40,572 bases of DNA from Candidatus Magasanikbacteria bacterium RIFCSPHIGHO2_02_FULL_48_18 (GCA_001784285.1 MFQC01000002.1:2429-43000); one strand, 5' to 3'; positions 18,392 through 27,905 are shown, counted from the first letter of the stretch. Numbers and translations: made by a program. The notes: a model not told the origin generated them from the sequence alone.

Positions 18392-19855
18392 TTATCCCAA
18401 AAAGTTACGCACACTTGCGCTCCGCAAGACACACGCAACCACATCGTCAAAAGACTCTCGCTTGAGCGCCTCAAGCGTTTGTTCGGTAATTTCTTTGTGC
18501 GCGGAATTCACCGTCCCACTTTTTATATATGCCCTGACACATTGTCCCACATCTTCGGGGATATGCGGCATATCCGGATTATAAAACGTCAAGGCGTCTT
18601 TGAGATCGCTGTCAAAACTTGGGTAGACGGACCGAAGAAACACAATATCTTTTTTTGTGAGCGCGTTCAGACCCAAAAGCTCGGGCGGAAGGCCCAAAGA
18701 ATAGAGGGACGCGGTAAAGGTAATCGCGCGAGGAAGACGGAGATCATCCATGCTCCGGGAATATCCAAACAACCCGATATGAAGTTTTCTTTTTCTTCTT
18801 CTCGGAATGGCAGGAGCGATCGCGTTGATGAGCGGCGCAAGGGAGCGAATCTGCGCCGTGTAGGCCCGTACGTATCGTCGAAGCACATCCTCCGCGTATG
18901 CTTCGTCAATGGGAAGGGGCGGCCCTACCGGATGGGTATCAATTGCATGAATGGCATTTTGGACCACGTCCGGACGATGATCAAATTTAAAAGAGGACTG
19001 GATAGTAAAAGTTTGGACACTCGGGTAGCCGCGCAATAAAGAAGAAACGGTCTGCGGCCGGAGATTGCCCCGAAACGGCGCAGAGCCGGCGCCCAAAATA
19101 GGATACATCGGGATTGCCATTTCCTGTGCGAGCCGGTCAATTCTCTGGAGGGCGATTTTATTGATCAAGACCGCGCCAACATTGCCATAGTTAACGGCCG
19201 GATCGGACCTGGCCAAAAACACGCGCTGAAACAAGACATCAGGCTTGTCCCTCAGGTATTCCCTCAGAATATCCGCGACGCCGAGCATGCTGTTCATGTC
19301 CTCAACCAGCGGGATCATTTGAATTTCTTGCGGCTGAAAATCGCCGATCCACTCGCCAATGCTCATATCGCCCGGGCGTACGGGCCATGAATTCTTACCG
19401 GCAACAATATCTTTATAATAGTGATAAATCCGGTCAATGCCCGATGCGCTGGTCGTCATCGGCACAATCACTTGAAAAATAGGCGCGATATCGTCGCCAT
19501 AAAACAACCGCGCCGCGTCATACGACCGAGGAATGCTTTCCAGAGTTTCGAGAAGAATTTTTGCTTCTGTTTTCTCCACTTCAGGATTGGGAACACGGAG
19601 GGTGAGAAAGACATCTCGTCCCAATTTTTTTTCTTGAAAAAATGATTCATTTTTTGTAAGCAATTTTTTAACAACAAAATTATCCACTTCCTTTCCTTCA
19701 AAATCCCACATCTGTTCGTCGCATCCGAGATGGGAATACGCGTAGTAGGCCTCCTGAATCTCGTCTTCCCCGCCAATCAATGATTGTTCAACAAAAAACG
19801 GCTGATGAACATTATCAGGATGCTGGGTGCTCATGGTGCGAGGAATGCGATGCAT
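18392..19855 (-). CDS. ppcA: Phosphoenolpyruvate carboxylase, archaeal type
   Basis: MSTQHPDNVHQPFF, EVDNFVVKKLL, DVFLTLRVPNPEVEKTEAKILLETLESIPRSYD, IPLVEDMNSML, FLARSDPAVNYGNVGA, PILGAGSAPFRGNL: the archaeal PEPC family pattern. Confidence 0.9.
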   Translation of the reverse strand: MHRIPRTMSTQHPDNVHQPFFVEQSLIGGEDEIQEAYYAYSHLGCDEQMWDFEGKEVDNFVVKKLLTKNESFFQEKKLGRDVFLTLRVPNPEVEKTEAKILLETLESIPRSYDAARLFYGDDIAPIFQVIVPMTTSASGIDRIYHYYKDIVAGKNSWPVRPGDMSIGEWIGDFQPQEIQMIPLVEDMNSMLGVADILREYLRDKPDVLFQRVFLARSDPAVNYGNVGAVLINKIALQRIDRLAQEMAIPMYPILGAGSAPFRGNLRPQTVSSLLRGYPSVQTFTIQSSFKFDHRPDVVQNAIHAIDTHPVGPPLPIDEAYAEDVLRRYVRAYTAQIRSLAPLINAIAPAIPRRRKRKLHIGLFGYSRSMDDLRLPRAITFTASLYSLGLPPELLGLNALTKKDIVFLRSVYPSFDSDLKDALTFYNPDMPHIPEDVGQCVRAYIKSGTVNSAHKEITEQTLEALKRESFDDVVACVLRSASVRNFLG

Positions 19856-19876
19856 AGTTAAGAATACGCGTCTCCC

Positions 19877-22345
19877 TTATGATGTCCGCACCTCCGCCCC
19901 CAAAGATGTTTTCAAAAGCCGAATACTTTCTGCATGCATTATGTCAATTTCTTCCGATGTCCATGTTTTTTCTTTCGGCTGATACGTCAGATGATACGCC
20001 ATGCTTTTTTTATGTTCGCCAAGCTGTGTTCCAGAAAATACGTCAAAAAGAGCAACATCAGCAAGAAAAGGAGAGCCTTTTTGGAGCGTGTTTACTACGG
20101 AGTCATGCGTTACCGAACAATCAACCACAAAAGCAACGTCGCGGACCACCGGCGGATAGGGCGGCAGTGGCTTGTACGAAGAAGTGTCATGAAGAAACGG
20201 AACAAGATCGTCGAGGGTTATTTGAACTATTGCCGCGCGATAGGGAATCCCCAGTTTCTCTTGTATCTGCGGGTGGAGCTCTGCAATCGTGCCAACCATG
20301 GCACTGCCAACCATAATAATCTTGGCGAAGCGCCCGGGATGAATGATTTTTGAATGTATTTTCCCATGCGCATGCAAACAATAGGAGACATGCAACCGTT
20401 CAAAAAGCCGCTCAAGCGCTCCGGAGGCGGCAAAAAATGGGGTCTCATCGCCCTTTTGGGCAGACAAAAAACCAAGCTGGGTGGGTTGGGCGGGCAATCG
20501 GTCGGATGTTTCAGGAGTCGCCAAGACTCCTGGCGTTTCTTTATGAAAGACGCGGCCGACTTCAAAAACTTTCACCGAGTCAAAGCGATGAAGATTTTTT
20601 TCAGCAACTTCCAATAATCCGGGAATAAGATGACGCCGCAGGAGCGGCCGATCTTTTGCAAGAGGATTTTCAAGTTCAATGTACTGTGATAGATCCTCTT
20701 CCAATCGTTCCAGCCACTCTCGGGATTCAAATGAATAGCTATACACTTCCGCATATCCGCACTCAAATGCGAGAATCTGCTGGGTCCGTTTTTGAAGATC
20801 ACGAATCGCATTTCGCTGAGGCGGCTGAATGGGAAACCGCGGGAGAATCGTTTGAATGGTATTATACCCGTGCATTCGGGCAATTTCTTCCACAAGATCT
20901 TCTTTCAAAGAAATATCCTTTGTCGCCCGCCACGACGGAACCTGCACCGTCAGCGTCGTATCTTGCTTTGTTTTTTTCTCTTGTACGCCAAAGCATAGAC
21001 GTTGAAGCGTGTCCACCGCCTCCGCTTTATTTATTTTTGAACCTATTTTTTGTTCAATAAAAGAAAGAGAAATTTTCAATGGTTTTATTTTTGGATACCA
21101 ATATTGTTCAGAGAAAATTCCTCCTCGTATTTTTGCGGTTGGGATAATGTCTTGAGTCAACGCCACCAGACGCTTTAAACCAAGAAGCGCATTCTCCGGA
21201 TCTTGATTTTTTTCCCAGCGAACCGACCCTTCCGTGCGCAACCCAAATGTCTTTGACGCTTTGCGAACAGACACCGGATCAAAATTTGCGGATTCAAACC
21301 AGACGCTCGTGGTGTGTTCACTAACACTGGTCTTGGCCCCTCCCATAATGCCGGCAAGAGCGATCGGTTTTTTTTCATCCGCTATGACCAGTATCTCGCT
21401 TGATAAATTGCGTTTTTCCCCATCAAGCGTCACCATTGTTTCCGCTTCTCTCGCTTCGCGCACCACGATGCCTCCTTCAATATGCTTGGCATCAAAGGCA
21501 TGCGTCGGTTGGCCAAGCTCAAACATGACATAATTGGTAATGTCGACGATACTATTGATTGGCCGCTGGCCTGCCGCCAACAGTCTTTCCTGCATCCAAG
21601 CGGGTGACGGACCGATGGATATCCCTTCCATGAGAACACCCGAATACGCGCGGCATAGTGTTTTATCTTTTACGACAACCGACAGCGCCGAAGGCTTTTT
21701 GGCCGCGTGAATGGCGCGGGCCGGGTATGGTTTGAGATTCTTTTTATATACTGCCGCGATCTCTCGCGCCATGCCATAATGGCCCCACAAATCCGGCCGG
21801 TGATTCAATGATGAATTATCAATCTCTATCATTACATCATTAATTCCAAGAGCTTCAGCCAAAGGAATTCCTAATTTCAAATTTCTAATTTCTAATTTCT
21901 CACCAAGATCAATAATTTCTTTCTCATCTGTCTTTGGAAAAAGATCATGCAGTCCAATTTCATCACTCGCGCAAATCATCCCTTCGGACACTTCCCCGCG
22001 AATGCTGACTTTCTGAATCGCAACCAAATCTCCTTCCCCGTGCCATGTTACTTTTGCGCCAATGCACCCCACCGCAACCAGCATTCCTTCCGCAACATTT
22101 GATCCTCCGCACACAATGGAAAGATTCTTTGCGCCGATATCAACCGTACAGAGTTTGAGCTGGTCCGCATTCGGATGTTTTTCCGCACGTACAATTTTTC
22201 CAACCACAATGTTTTCGAGCCCTGTGCCAAGGGTGTTTATTCCTTTCACTTCGACCACCTTCGACGAGAGATCATACGCAAAATCTTCCAAAGAAATTTT
22301 TGGAATGTCGACAAAATCCTTAAGCCAGTTGAGAGAAAGTTTCAT
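19877..22345 (-). CDS. pheT: Phenylalanine--tRNA ligase beta subunit
   Basis: MKLSLNWLKDFVDIP, VVGKIVRAEKHPNADQLKLCTVDIG, DNSSLNHRPDLWGHYGMAREIAAVY, QPTHAFDAKHIEGGIVVREA; C-terminal FDX-ACB-like PPYPPVVRDVAFVVD. Confidence 0.96.
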   Translation of the reverse strand: MKLSLNWLKDFVDIPKISLEDFAYDLSSKVVEVKGINTLGTGLENIVVGKIVRAEKHPNADQLKLCTVDIGAKNLSIVCGGSNVAEGMLVAVGCIGAKVTWHGEGDLVAIQKVSIRGEVSEGMICASDEIGLHDLFPKTDEKEIIDLGEKLEIRNLKLGIPLAEALGINDVMIEIDNSSLNHRPDLWGHYGMAREIAAVYKKNLKPYPARAIHAAKKPSALSVVVKDKTLCRAYSGVLMEGISIGPSPAWMQERLLAAGQRPINSIVDITNYVMFELGQPTHAFDAKHIEGGIVVREAREAETMVTLDGEKRNLSSEILVIADEKKPIALAGIMGGAKTSVSEHTTSVWFESANFDPVSVRKASKTFGLRTEGSVRWEKNQDPENALLGLKRLVALTQDIIPTAKIRGGIFSEQYWYPKIKPLKISLSFIEQKIGSKINKAEAVDTLQRLCFGVQEKKTKQDTTLTVQVPSWRATKDISLKEDLVEEIARMHGYNTIQTILPRFPIQPPQRNAIRDLQKRTQQILAFECGYAEVYSYSFESREWLERLEEDLSQYIELENPLAKDRPLLRRHLIPGLLEVAEKNLHRFDSVKVFEVGRVFHKETPGVLATPETSDRLPAQPTQLGFLSAQKGDETPFFAASGALERLFERLHVSYCLHAHGKIHSKIIHPGRFAKIIMVGSAMVGTIAELHPQIQEKLGIPYRAAIVQITLDDLVPFLHDTSSYKPLPPYPPVVRDVAFVVDCSVTHDSVVNTLQKGSPFLADVALFDVFSGTQLGEHKKSMAYHLTYQPKEKTWTSEEIDIMHAESIRLLKTSLGAEVRTS
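21870..21901. repeat. Short A/T-rich tandem repeat inside pheT
   Basis: CCTAATTTCAAATTTCTAATTTCTAATTTCTC; AATTTCT unit repeated, encoding KLEIRNLKLGIP in frame. Confidence 0.6.
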
Positions 22346-22358
22346 AGAAAATATACTC

Positions 22359-22388
22359 TTGACAAAAAAAACCGCATTATGATATATT
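22359..22388 (+). promoter_or_regulatory. Sigma70-like promoter on + strand
   Basis: TTGACA (22359-22364), 18-nt spacer, TATATT (22383-22388). Confidence 0.55.
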
Positions 22389-22394
22389 ATTTTT

Positions 22395-22472
22395 ATCAAT
22401 GGCTTCGGCCCTCCCCGATATGGACCGGGGTAAAAATCTCAATCAGGCAGTAATTGCCTGATTTTATTTTTT
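22395..22472 (+). ncRNA. Candidate small RNA running opposite the mazF-like gene 3' end
   Basis: Downstream of the promoter: GGC-TTCG-GCC hairpin (22401-22410), CCCCG/CGGGG hairpin (22413-22430), then AATCAGGCA-gtaat-TGCCTGATT plus TTATTTTTT terminator. No + strand ORF follows. Confidence 0.4.
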
Positions 22473-22831
22473 AAACTGTTAAAATCCTCTGTTTTCATAT
22501 TTCCCACTTTATACTTCAGTCGTTTTGCATCAATCAGTCTCAACTGAGAAAGCACTGCCGTACTCCGTATCCGAGGGAAGAAGAAAAAAGAAAAATAGTG
22601 AATGCCCTCTTTTGTTTGTTTTGTAAGTGGTATTACCCATAATACACTATTATTGAATTTTTTGAATATCACAACCGGTCTCAAAAATTCAAAACCCCGC
22701 CCGTCTTGTTCATACCCGATATTTTGTCCGAGAAAAGAGAACCAAATCTCCCTTTCTTTAAAAAAGACTCGTACATATTGTTCGTGGATCATTTTTTTTC
22801 TCGTATGCCAATTCTGAAAATCTTTATTCAT
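22439..22831 (-). CDS. PemK/MazF-family toxin-like protein
   Basis: REIWFSFLGQNIGYEQDGRGFEFLRPVVIFKKFNNSVLWVIPLTKQTKEGIHYFSF...RIRSTAVLSQLRLIDAKRL matches the MazF/PemK fold pattern. Confidence 0.85.
   Translation of the reverse strand: MNKDFQNWHTRKKMIHEQYVRVFFKEREIWFSFLGQNIGYEQDGRGFEFLRPVVIFKKFNNSVLWVIPLTKQTKEGIHYFSFFFFPRIRSTAVLSQLRLIDAKRLKYKVGNMKTEDFNSLKNKIRQLLPD
22441..22472. terminator. Hairpin terminator at the mazF-like gene 3' end, possibly bidirectional
   Basis: AATCAGGCA-gtaat-TGCCTGATT with T-runs on both sides (TTATTTTTT on +; GAGATTTTT on -). Confidence 0.65.
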
Positions 22832-22852
22832 AATCCCTCCTTAAAAATAAAG

Positions 22853-23872
22853 TTAAAATTGCTCTAAAAATCGCAGATCGCCGGAATGAATGTGCCGGAT
22901 ATCTTCAATTTTGAATTTTCGCATAACAAGCCGATCAAGGCCGAACGAAAATGCAAACCCATCGTAGACATCGGGGTCCAGACCTCCGGCGCGGATCACA
23001 TTGGGGTGAACCGGCCCAGAGCCGACAATTTCCACCCACTTTGTCTTTTGCGCGTCGCCAACCCCGGTTGTTATTTTCATTTCGATCTCAATGGCCGGTT
23101 CCACAAATGGAAAATAGCTTGGACGCAAACGAAGTTCGATTTCTTGGTTGTACAACCCTTCCAAAAACGCCTTAATGACGCCAACCATGTGAGCAATTGA
23201 GAGTCCTTTATCCACAACAATACAATCAAATTGATAAAAGGTATGGCCATGGGTCGCATCCAAGGCCTCATTTCGAAACACACGGCCGCAATGCACGGCT
23301 CGAAGCGGTGCGCCATACATGCGCATCTGGCGCACCTGCATTCCCGACACATGAGAACGCATGGTAGCTTGAGGCATGCCTTTGAGATAAAACGTATCCT
23401 GGACATCGCGCGCCGGATGATGGAGCGGGATATTGAGCGCGTCAAACACGTAATACTCGCTTTCAATTTCCGGACCATCTTCGATAATAAATCCCATTCC
23501 TCGCGCGGTATCCTCGAGTTGCCAAAGCGCCTGGGTAATGGGATGCAGATGCCCTTTTTCACGCGGAGGAAGCTGTGGTTGCGTTATGTCAATGGATTCC
23601 TGCTCCACCATGCGGCCGATCTCTTCTCCCGCAAGGGCCTTTTTCTTTTTACCATATACATCCTCAAGCTCTGTCTTCACTTCATTTGCAAATTTGCCCA
23701 TTTCAACGCGCGCCTCGCCAGACAAGTCTTTGAGATTTTTCATGATTTCAGAAAGCTTTCCCGATCGACGCGAAAAAAAACGTTGATAGACTTCGTCCAA
23801 TTTTAATGAATCGTTTACGTTTTGCAAAGCCTCAAGACATTCTTTTTTGAGATGATCTAATTCTTTTTTCAT
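22853..23872 (-). CDS. pheS: Phenylalanine--tRNA ligase alpha subunit
   Basis: GHLHPITQALWQLEDTARGMGFIIEDGPEIESEYYVFDALNIPLHHPARDVQDTFYL, GRVFRNEALDATHGHTFYQFDCIVVDKG, GLDRLVMRKFKIEDIRHIHSGDLRFLEQF. Confidence 0.96.
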   Translation of the reverse strand: MKKELDHLKKECLEALQNVNDSLKLDEVYQRFFSRRSGKLSEIMKNLKDLSGEARVEMGKFANEVKTELEDVYGKKKKALAGEEIGRMVEQESIDITQPQLPPREKGHLHPITQALWQLEDTARGMGFIIEDGPEIESEYYVFDALNIPLHHPARDVQDTFYLKGMPQATMRSHVSGMQVRQMRMYGAPLRAVHCGRVFRNEALDATHGHTFYQFDCIVVDKGLSIAHMVGVIKAFLEGLYNQEIELRLRPSYFPFVEPAIEIEMKITTGVGDAQKTKWVEIVGSGPVHPNVIRAGGLDPDVYDGFAFSFGLDRLVMRKFKIEDIRHIHSGDLRFLEQF

Positions 23873-23873
23873 A

Positions 23874-25043
23874 TTAAAATAACCCGATAACGTCGCGGAC
23901 CGTCACGATAACAATCAGCCCCAACAAGAGCAAAAAACCAATCGTATGAGCCAGCTGTTCATGTTTCATGGACACCGGACGCCGAAATATCTTTTCCAAA
24001 ATCACAAACAGCGCGCGACCGCCGTCCAAGGCGGGAATGGGAAGAAAATTAATGACCGCGAGCGACAAAGAAATCATGGCCGTGACATTGAGAAGATAAT
24101 GAAACCCAAGCCGCGCGCTTTGACCGACCAAAACCGCAATACCGACCGGGCCGGATACATCAAAAGCAAGCCCCTCCCCGATGATCAAATTTTTGATAAG
24201 GTAAAAAAACGCTACAATGATATTAACCGCGCCAAAAAATGCCGCGGCAATGCCACGCCATAGCGCGTGATACCATGGATACCGAATCACGCCCGCGTCG
24301 GCCAATACCACCCCAAGCCGGCGCTCGCCGGACTGATCGAGATCCGCTGGCGTGACTTCTTTTGTTGACAACACCCCATCTCGTTCCACCAACACCGTCA
24401 GAGGCGTTTCATTATGATCGCGAACATAGGCAATCATCTGCGACGCGTTCAAAATGGAAACATCATCAATTTCTAATACCGTATCTCCGAGCTGAAACCC
24501 CGCCTGCTCTGCCGGAGAGCCATCCAATACGTGCTGAACCAAAACCGACGGAGGCTCGACGATAATGGCCCTCTCATCAATACCGCCGGAAAAATCCGCA
24601 GGAAGGCCAATCATAAGCCCGACCGATAGCAGAGCCGCGGCGAGAATAAAATTCATAAAGACCCCGGCGACAAGAACCAGAAGGCGTTGCCACACGGGCC
24701 GGCCGACAAAACTATCTTTCTCTCCTCGCGCTTCTCCGCTTTCTCCTTTTATTTTAACAAAACCGCCGAGCGGCAGCCAATTGATGGAATACAATGTGGA
24801 CGGAAATTCTTGCACGCGCTCGCCTCCGCCAACGGTTTCTTTCAGGCTGTTTTTCCCTTTTCCGACCACGCGGACCAATCGCTTTGTGACCGGATCTTTG
24901 TACCAGCCAATCGCCCGCGGCGGAAAACCAAACCCAAACTCATATACCTTCATACCGCATTTTTTGGCTGTCGTAAAGTGGCCCCACTCGTGGACAAACA
25001 CGAGGAGCGAAAGGATGCCTAAAAAAAGAAGAACCGTCAGCAT
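23874..25043 (-). CDS. rseP: Site-2 protease / RseP-family zinc metalloprotease (M50) with PDZ domain
   Basis: VFVHEWGHFTTAKKCGMKVYEFGFGFPPRAIG (HExxH), PDZ VLDGSPAEQAGFQLGDTVLEIDDV, INFLPIPALDGGRALFVILE. Confidence 0.92.
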   Translation of the reverse strand: MLTVLLFLGILSLLVFVHEWGHFTTAKKCGMKVYEFGFGFPPRAIGWYKDPVTKRLVRVVGKGKNSLKETVGGGERVQEFPSTLYSINWLPLGGFVKIKGESGEARGEKDSFVGRPVWQRLLVLVAGVFMNFILAAALLSVGLMIGLPADFSGGIDERAIIVEPPSVLVQHVLDGSPAEQAGFQLGDTVLEIDDVSILNASQMIAYVRDHNETPLTVLVERDGVLSTKEVTPADLDQSGERRLGVVLADAGVIRYPWYHALWRGIAAAFFGAVNIIVAFFYLIKNLIIGEGLAFDVSGPVGIAVLVGQSARLGFHYLLNVTAMISLSLAVINFLPIPALDGGRALFVILEKIFRRPVSMKHEQLAHTIGFLLLLGLIVIVTVRDVIGLF

Positions 25044-25064
25044 ATTGACTTTTCTCACTTTGAC

Positions 25065-25091
25065 TGGAATAATAATGAAAGAATTATTCCA
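25065..25091. promoter_or_regulatory. Inverted repeat (candidate operator) between divergent rseP and lemA-htpX
   Basis: TGGAATAAT-aatgaaaga-ATTATTCCA, perfect 9-bp arms. Confidence 0.5.
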
Positions 25092-25155
25092 TAGACAATA
25101 AAAAAAAACAAGTGACACATGAGCATAAGACCTATATATTTTTAACCCCAACTGT

Positions 25156-25719
25156 ATGATGACCCTTTGGATCATTCTCGGAATCGCGGCTCTTTTTGTT
25201 CTTTGGATTATCGGCGTCTATAATGGCCTTATCCGACGGCGCAACCAAGTCAAAGAAGGATGGAGCGATATTGATGTCCAGCTCAAACGACGACACGACC
25301 TTATTCCAAATCTGGTCGAAAGCGTCAAAGGATATATGAAACACGAACGCGAACTTTTGGAAAAAATTACGCAATTCCGCTCCAAGGCAGTGGATGCTCA
25401 AAAAAGCGGCGACACAAAAGAAATGGGTAAACTGGAAGGCGCCCTGGGCGGCATGCTGGGCCAGCTTCAAATCGCAGTTGAAGCCTATCCTGATCTCAAA
25501 GCAAATACGAATGTCGCTCAATTGATGGACGAGTTATCCGATACAGAAAATAAAATTCAGGCTTCACGCCGCTTTTATAACGGCCAAGTGCGAGATTTCA
25601 ATACCAAAATCGAAGTATTCCCCAACAATCTTATCGCCGGTTCCATGAAGTTTACCAAGTTTGAATTTTTTGAGATTGAAGATGCAAAGGAACGAGAGAA
25701 TGTAAAGGTGTCATTGTGA
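25156..25719 (+). CDS. lemA: LemA family protein
   Basis: N-terminal TM, then GLIRRRNQVKEGWSDIDVQLKRRHDLIPNLVESVKGYMKHERELLEKIT...RRFYNGQVRDFNTKIEVFPNNLIAG. Confidence 0.95.
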   Translation: MMTLWIILGIAALFVLWIIGVYNGLIRRRNQVKEGWSDIDVQLKRRHDLIPNLVESVKGYMKHERELLEKITQFRSKAVDAQKSGDTKEMGKLEGALGGMLGQLQIAVEAYPDLKANTNVAQLMDELSDTENKIQASRRFYNGQVRDFNTKIEVFPNNLIAGSMKFTKFEFFEIEDAKERENVKVSL

Positions 25720-25732
25720 AGCCATTGCATAT

Positions 25733-26623
25733 ATGTATTCTGAGATAACGTCAAACAAACGCAAAACCATTATTCTCATCATGGTCTTCATCGCCCTTAT
25801 CACCGGACTTGGGTATTTTTTGGCAGAATATATGGGATATGGATATGGCATAATGGGATTTGCCGTTATGCTTTCGTTTGTCATGACGCTCATCAGTTAT
25901 TTTAAAGGCGATGTTATCGCCCTCAAGTCTGCCGGCGCAAAAGAAATCCAAAAGCAAGACAACCCATACGTCTGCCGGATAGTGGAAAATCTTGCCTTGA
26001 CGGCCGGAATGCCCGCCCCGCGAGTGTATCTTATTTCCTCCCCGGCCATGAATGCATTCGCCACCGGGCGCGATCCAGAACACGCACATATTGCCATCAC
26101 AACCGGTCTTGTTGAATCTCTTGAAAATGAAGAATTGGAAGGTGTCGTTGCACACGAACTTTCACATATTAAAAATTATGACATTCGTGTCATGACGATT
26201 GTTGTCGTGTTGGTCGGCGCCATAGCGCTTCTTTCCGATATTTTTTTCCGCGCGCGGTTTTTTGGATTTGGCGGAAGACGGGATTCGGGAAAAGGCGGCG
26301 GACAATTTGGAGCCATTCTTATGATTGTCGGCATTGTCCTTCTCATTATCTCTCCCCTTATTGCCGAACTCATCAAACTTGCGGTTTCTCGAAAACGCGA
26401 GTATTTGGCCGACGCCTCCGGAGCACTCCTCACGCGATATCCGGAAGGACTTGCCCGCGCCCTTGAAAAAATAAGCGCCTCTACTGCGCCGCTCCAAACC
26501 GCGAGCAACGCAACCGCACATCTTTTTATTGCCAACCCATTCAAAAAGAAAAAAATGTCTTCTCTTTTTTCAACCCACCCGCCGGTTGCAGACCGGATTG
26601 AAAAACTTCGCCACATGGCATAA
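25733..26623 (+). CDS. htpX: Protease HtpX homolog (M48)
   Basis: MPAPRVYLISSPAMNAFATGRDPEHAHIAITTGLVESLENEELEGVVAHELSHIKNYDIRVMTI, SRKREYLADASGALLTRYPEGLARAL, LFSTHPPVADRIEKL. Confidence 0.95.
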   Translation: MYSEITSNKRKTIILIMVFIALITGLGYFLAEYMGYGYGIMGFAVMLSFVMTLISYFKGDVIALKSAGAKEIQKQDNPYVCRIVENLALTAGMPAPRVYLISSPAMNAFATGRDPEHAHIAITTGLVESLENEELEGVVAHELSHIKNYDIRVMTIVVVLVGAIALLSDIFFRARFFGFGGRRDSGKGGGQFGAILMIVGIVLLIISPLIAELIKLAVSRKREYLADASGALLTRYPEGLARALEKISASTAPLQTASNATAHLFIANPFKKKKMSSLFSTHPPVADRIEKLRHMA

Positions 26624-26647
26624 TCTCTCAGTGCTTCCTTCGACCAT

Positions 26648-27346
26648 ATGCTTTATCATGAGACGCCGTTTGCCGGCGATAAAAAAGTCGGCACCTCCAT
26701 TTTGGGTTCGCTCGAAAAAAAATGTATTGTCGCGTTTGCGCCAAAGGTGCCCCATTGGATAGAAACCTATCACCTGACCTACCTCACGATTCCCATCAGC
26801 CTGTGTCTTGTGCTGTTTGGATTTTTTGCGCAATGGAACATCAGCTGGCTCTGGGGATCTTCCATCATGATTGCGCTTCAATGGGTGACCGATTCGCTCG
26901 ATGGCGCGGTAGGGCGGCTTCGCAACACCGGCCTCATCCGATGGGGATATTATATGGATCACTTTCTGGATTATATTTTCTTGTGCTCTATTTTGATCGG
27001 CTATTCTTTTATTATTCCAAACGGCCACTTTCTCTATCTCCTCTTTTTTGTTCTCGCTGTGTTTGGCGCGTTTATGGTCAATTCCTATTTGCAATTTGCG
27101 GCAACCAACGAATTTAAAATTAGTTATCTTGGAATCGGCCCAACCGAAGTTCGGCTTATCTTTATTCTCATCAATACGCTTTTCATCTTTTTTGGAAAAA
27201 CCTATCTTGCTTTTTCTCTGCCATATATTTTGCTTTTTTCTCTCCTTGGTCTTATCCTTGTGGTTGGCAAAACCGGAAAATATATCTGGAACATGGACAT
27301 GGAGCATAAAAAAAATGGATATGGACGAACGGCACACGACGAATAA
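26648..27346 (+). CDS. CDP-alcohol phosphatidyltransferase family protein
   Basis: Multi-TM protein with DSLDGAVGRLRNTGLIRWGYYMDHFLDY, a variant of the DG..AR..G..D..D signature. Confidence 0.8.
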   Translation: MLYHETPFAGDKKVGTSILGSLEKKCIVAFAPKVPHWIETYHLTYLTIPISLCLVLFGFFAQWNISWLWGSSIMIALQWVTDSLDGAVGRLRNTGLIRWGYYMDHFLDYIFLCSILIGYSFIIPNGHFLYLLFFVLAVFGAFMVNSYLQFAATNEFKISYLGIGPTEVRLIFILINTLFIFFGKTYLAFSLPYILLFSLLGLILVVGKTGKYIWNMDMEHKKNGYGRTAHDE

Positions 27347-27905
27347 AAAACAAATTGGCATTATTGCGTTCCAAGGCGGGGTGTCGGAACATGGCACTCT
27401 CTGCCGGACAATAGGGTTAGAAGCAAGACCGGTGCGGGCTATAGAGGACATGCGTGGACTCACCCATCTTATCGTGCCCGGCGGAGAAAGCACCGTGATA
27501 GGGCGATTTCTTCTCCAAACAGGCCTCAAGGACGCCATTCTCGACAGATGGAAACAGGCCGGCCTTTACCTCTTTGGAACCTGCGCCGGCGCTATTCTTT
27601 TGGGAAAAAACGCGTCGCCATATTCGCTCAACTGTATTGATGTCGTGCTTGATCGAAACGCGTATGGCTCCCAGCTCCACTCTTTTTCCAAAAATATCAA
27701 GACAACGCTTGGCGACGAATCGTTTCCCGCGGTTTTTATACGGGCGCCAAAAATAACCAGCGCAGGAGAAGGGATTGCGATTTTGGCAACACATGAAGGG
27801 AATCCTGTTCTCTGTGAAAAAAACAGGGTCTTGCTTTCAACCTTTCACCCGGAGCTGACACACGACACACGGATCCATAACTATTTTTTATTTGACATGA
27901 AGTAA
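27315..27905 (+). CDS. pdxT: Pyridoxal 5'-phosphate synthase glutaminase subunit
   Basis: [49 protein letters not shown] (catalytic Cys), [19 protein letters not shown] (His-x-Glu). Confidence 0.93.
   Translation: MDMDERHTTNKKQIGIIAFQGGVSEHGTLCRTIGLEARPVRAIEDMRGLTHLIVPGGESTVIGRFLLQTGLKDAILDRWKQAGLYLFGTCAGAILLGKNASPYSLNCIDVVLDRNAYGSQLHSFSKNIKTTLGDESFPAVFIRAPKITSAGEGIAILATHEGNPVLCEKNRVLLSTFHPELTHDTRIHNYFLFDMK

Noticed and set aside
18239-19039. 266-aa + strand ORF opposite ppcA
   Set aside because: Antisense to a well-supported PEP carboxylase with no recognisable domain.
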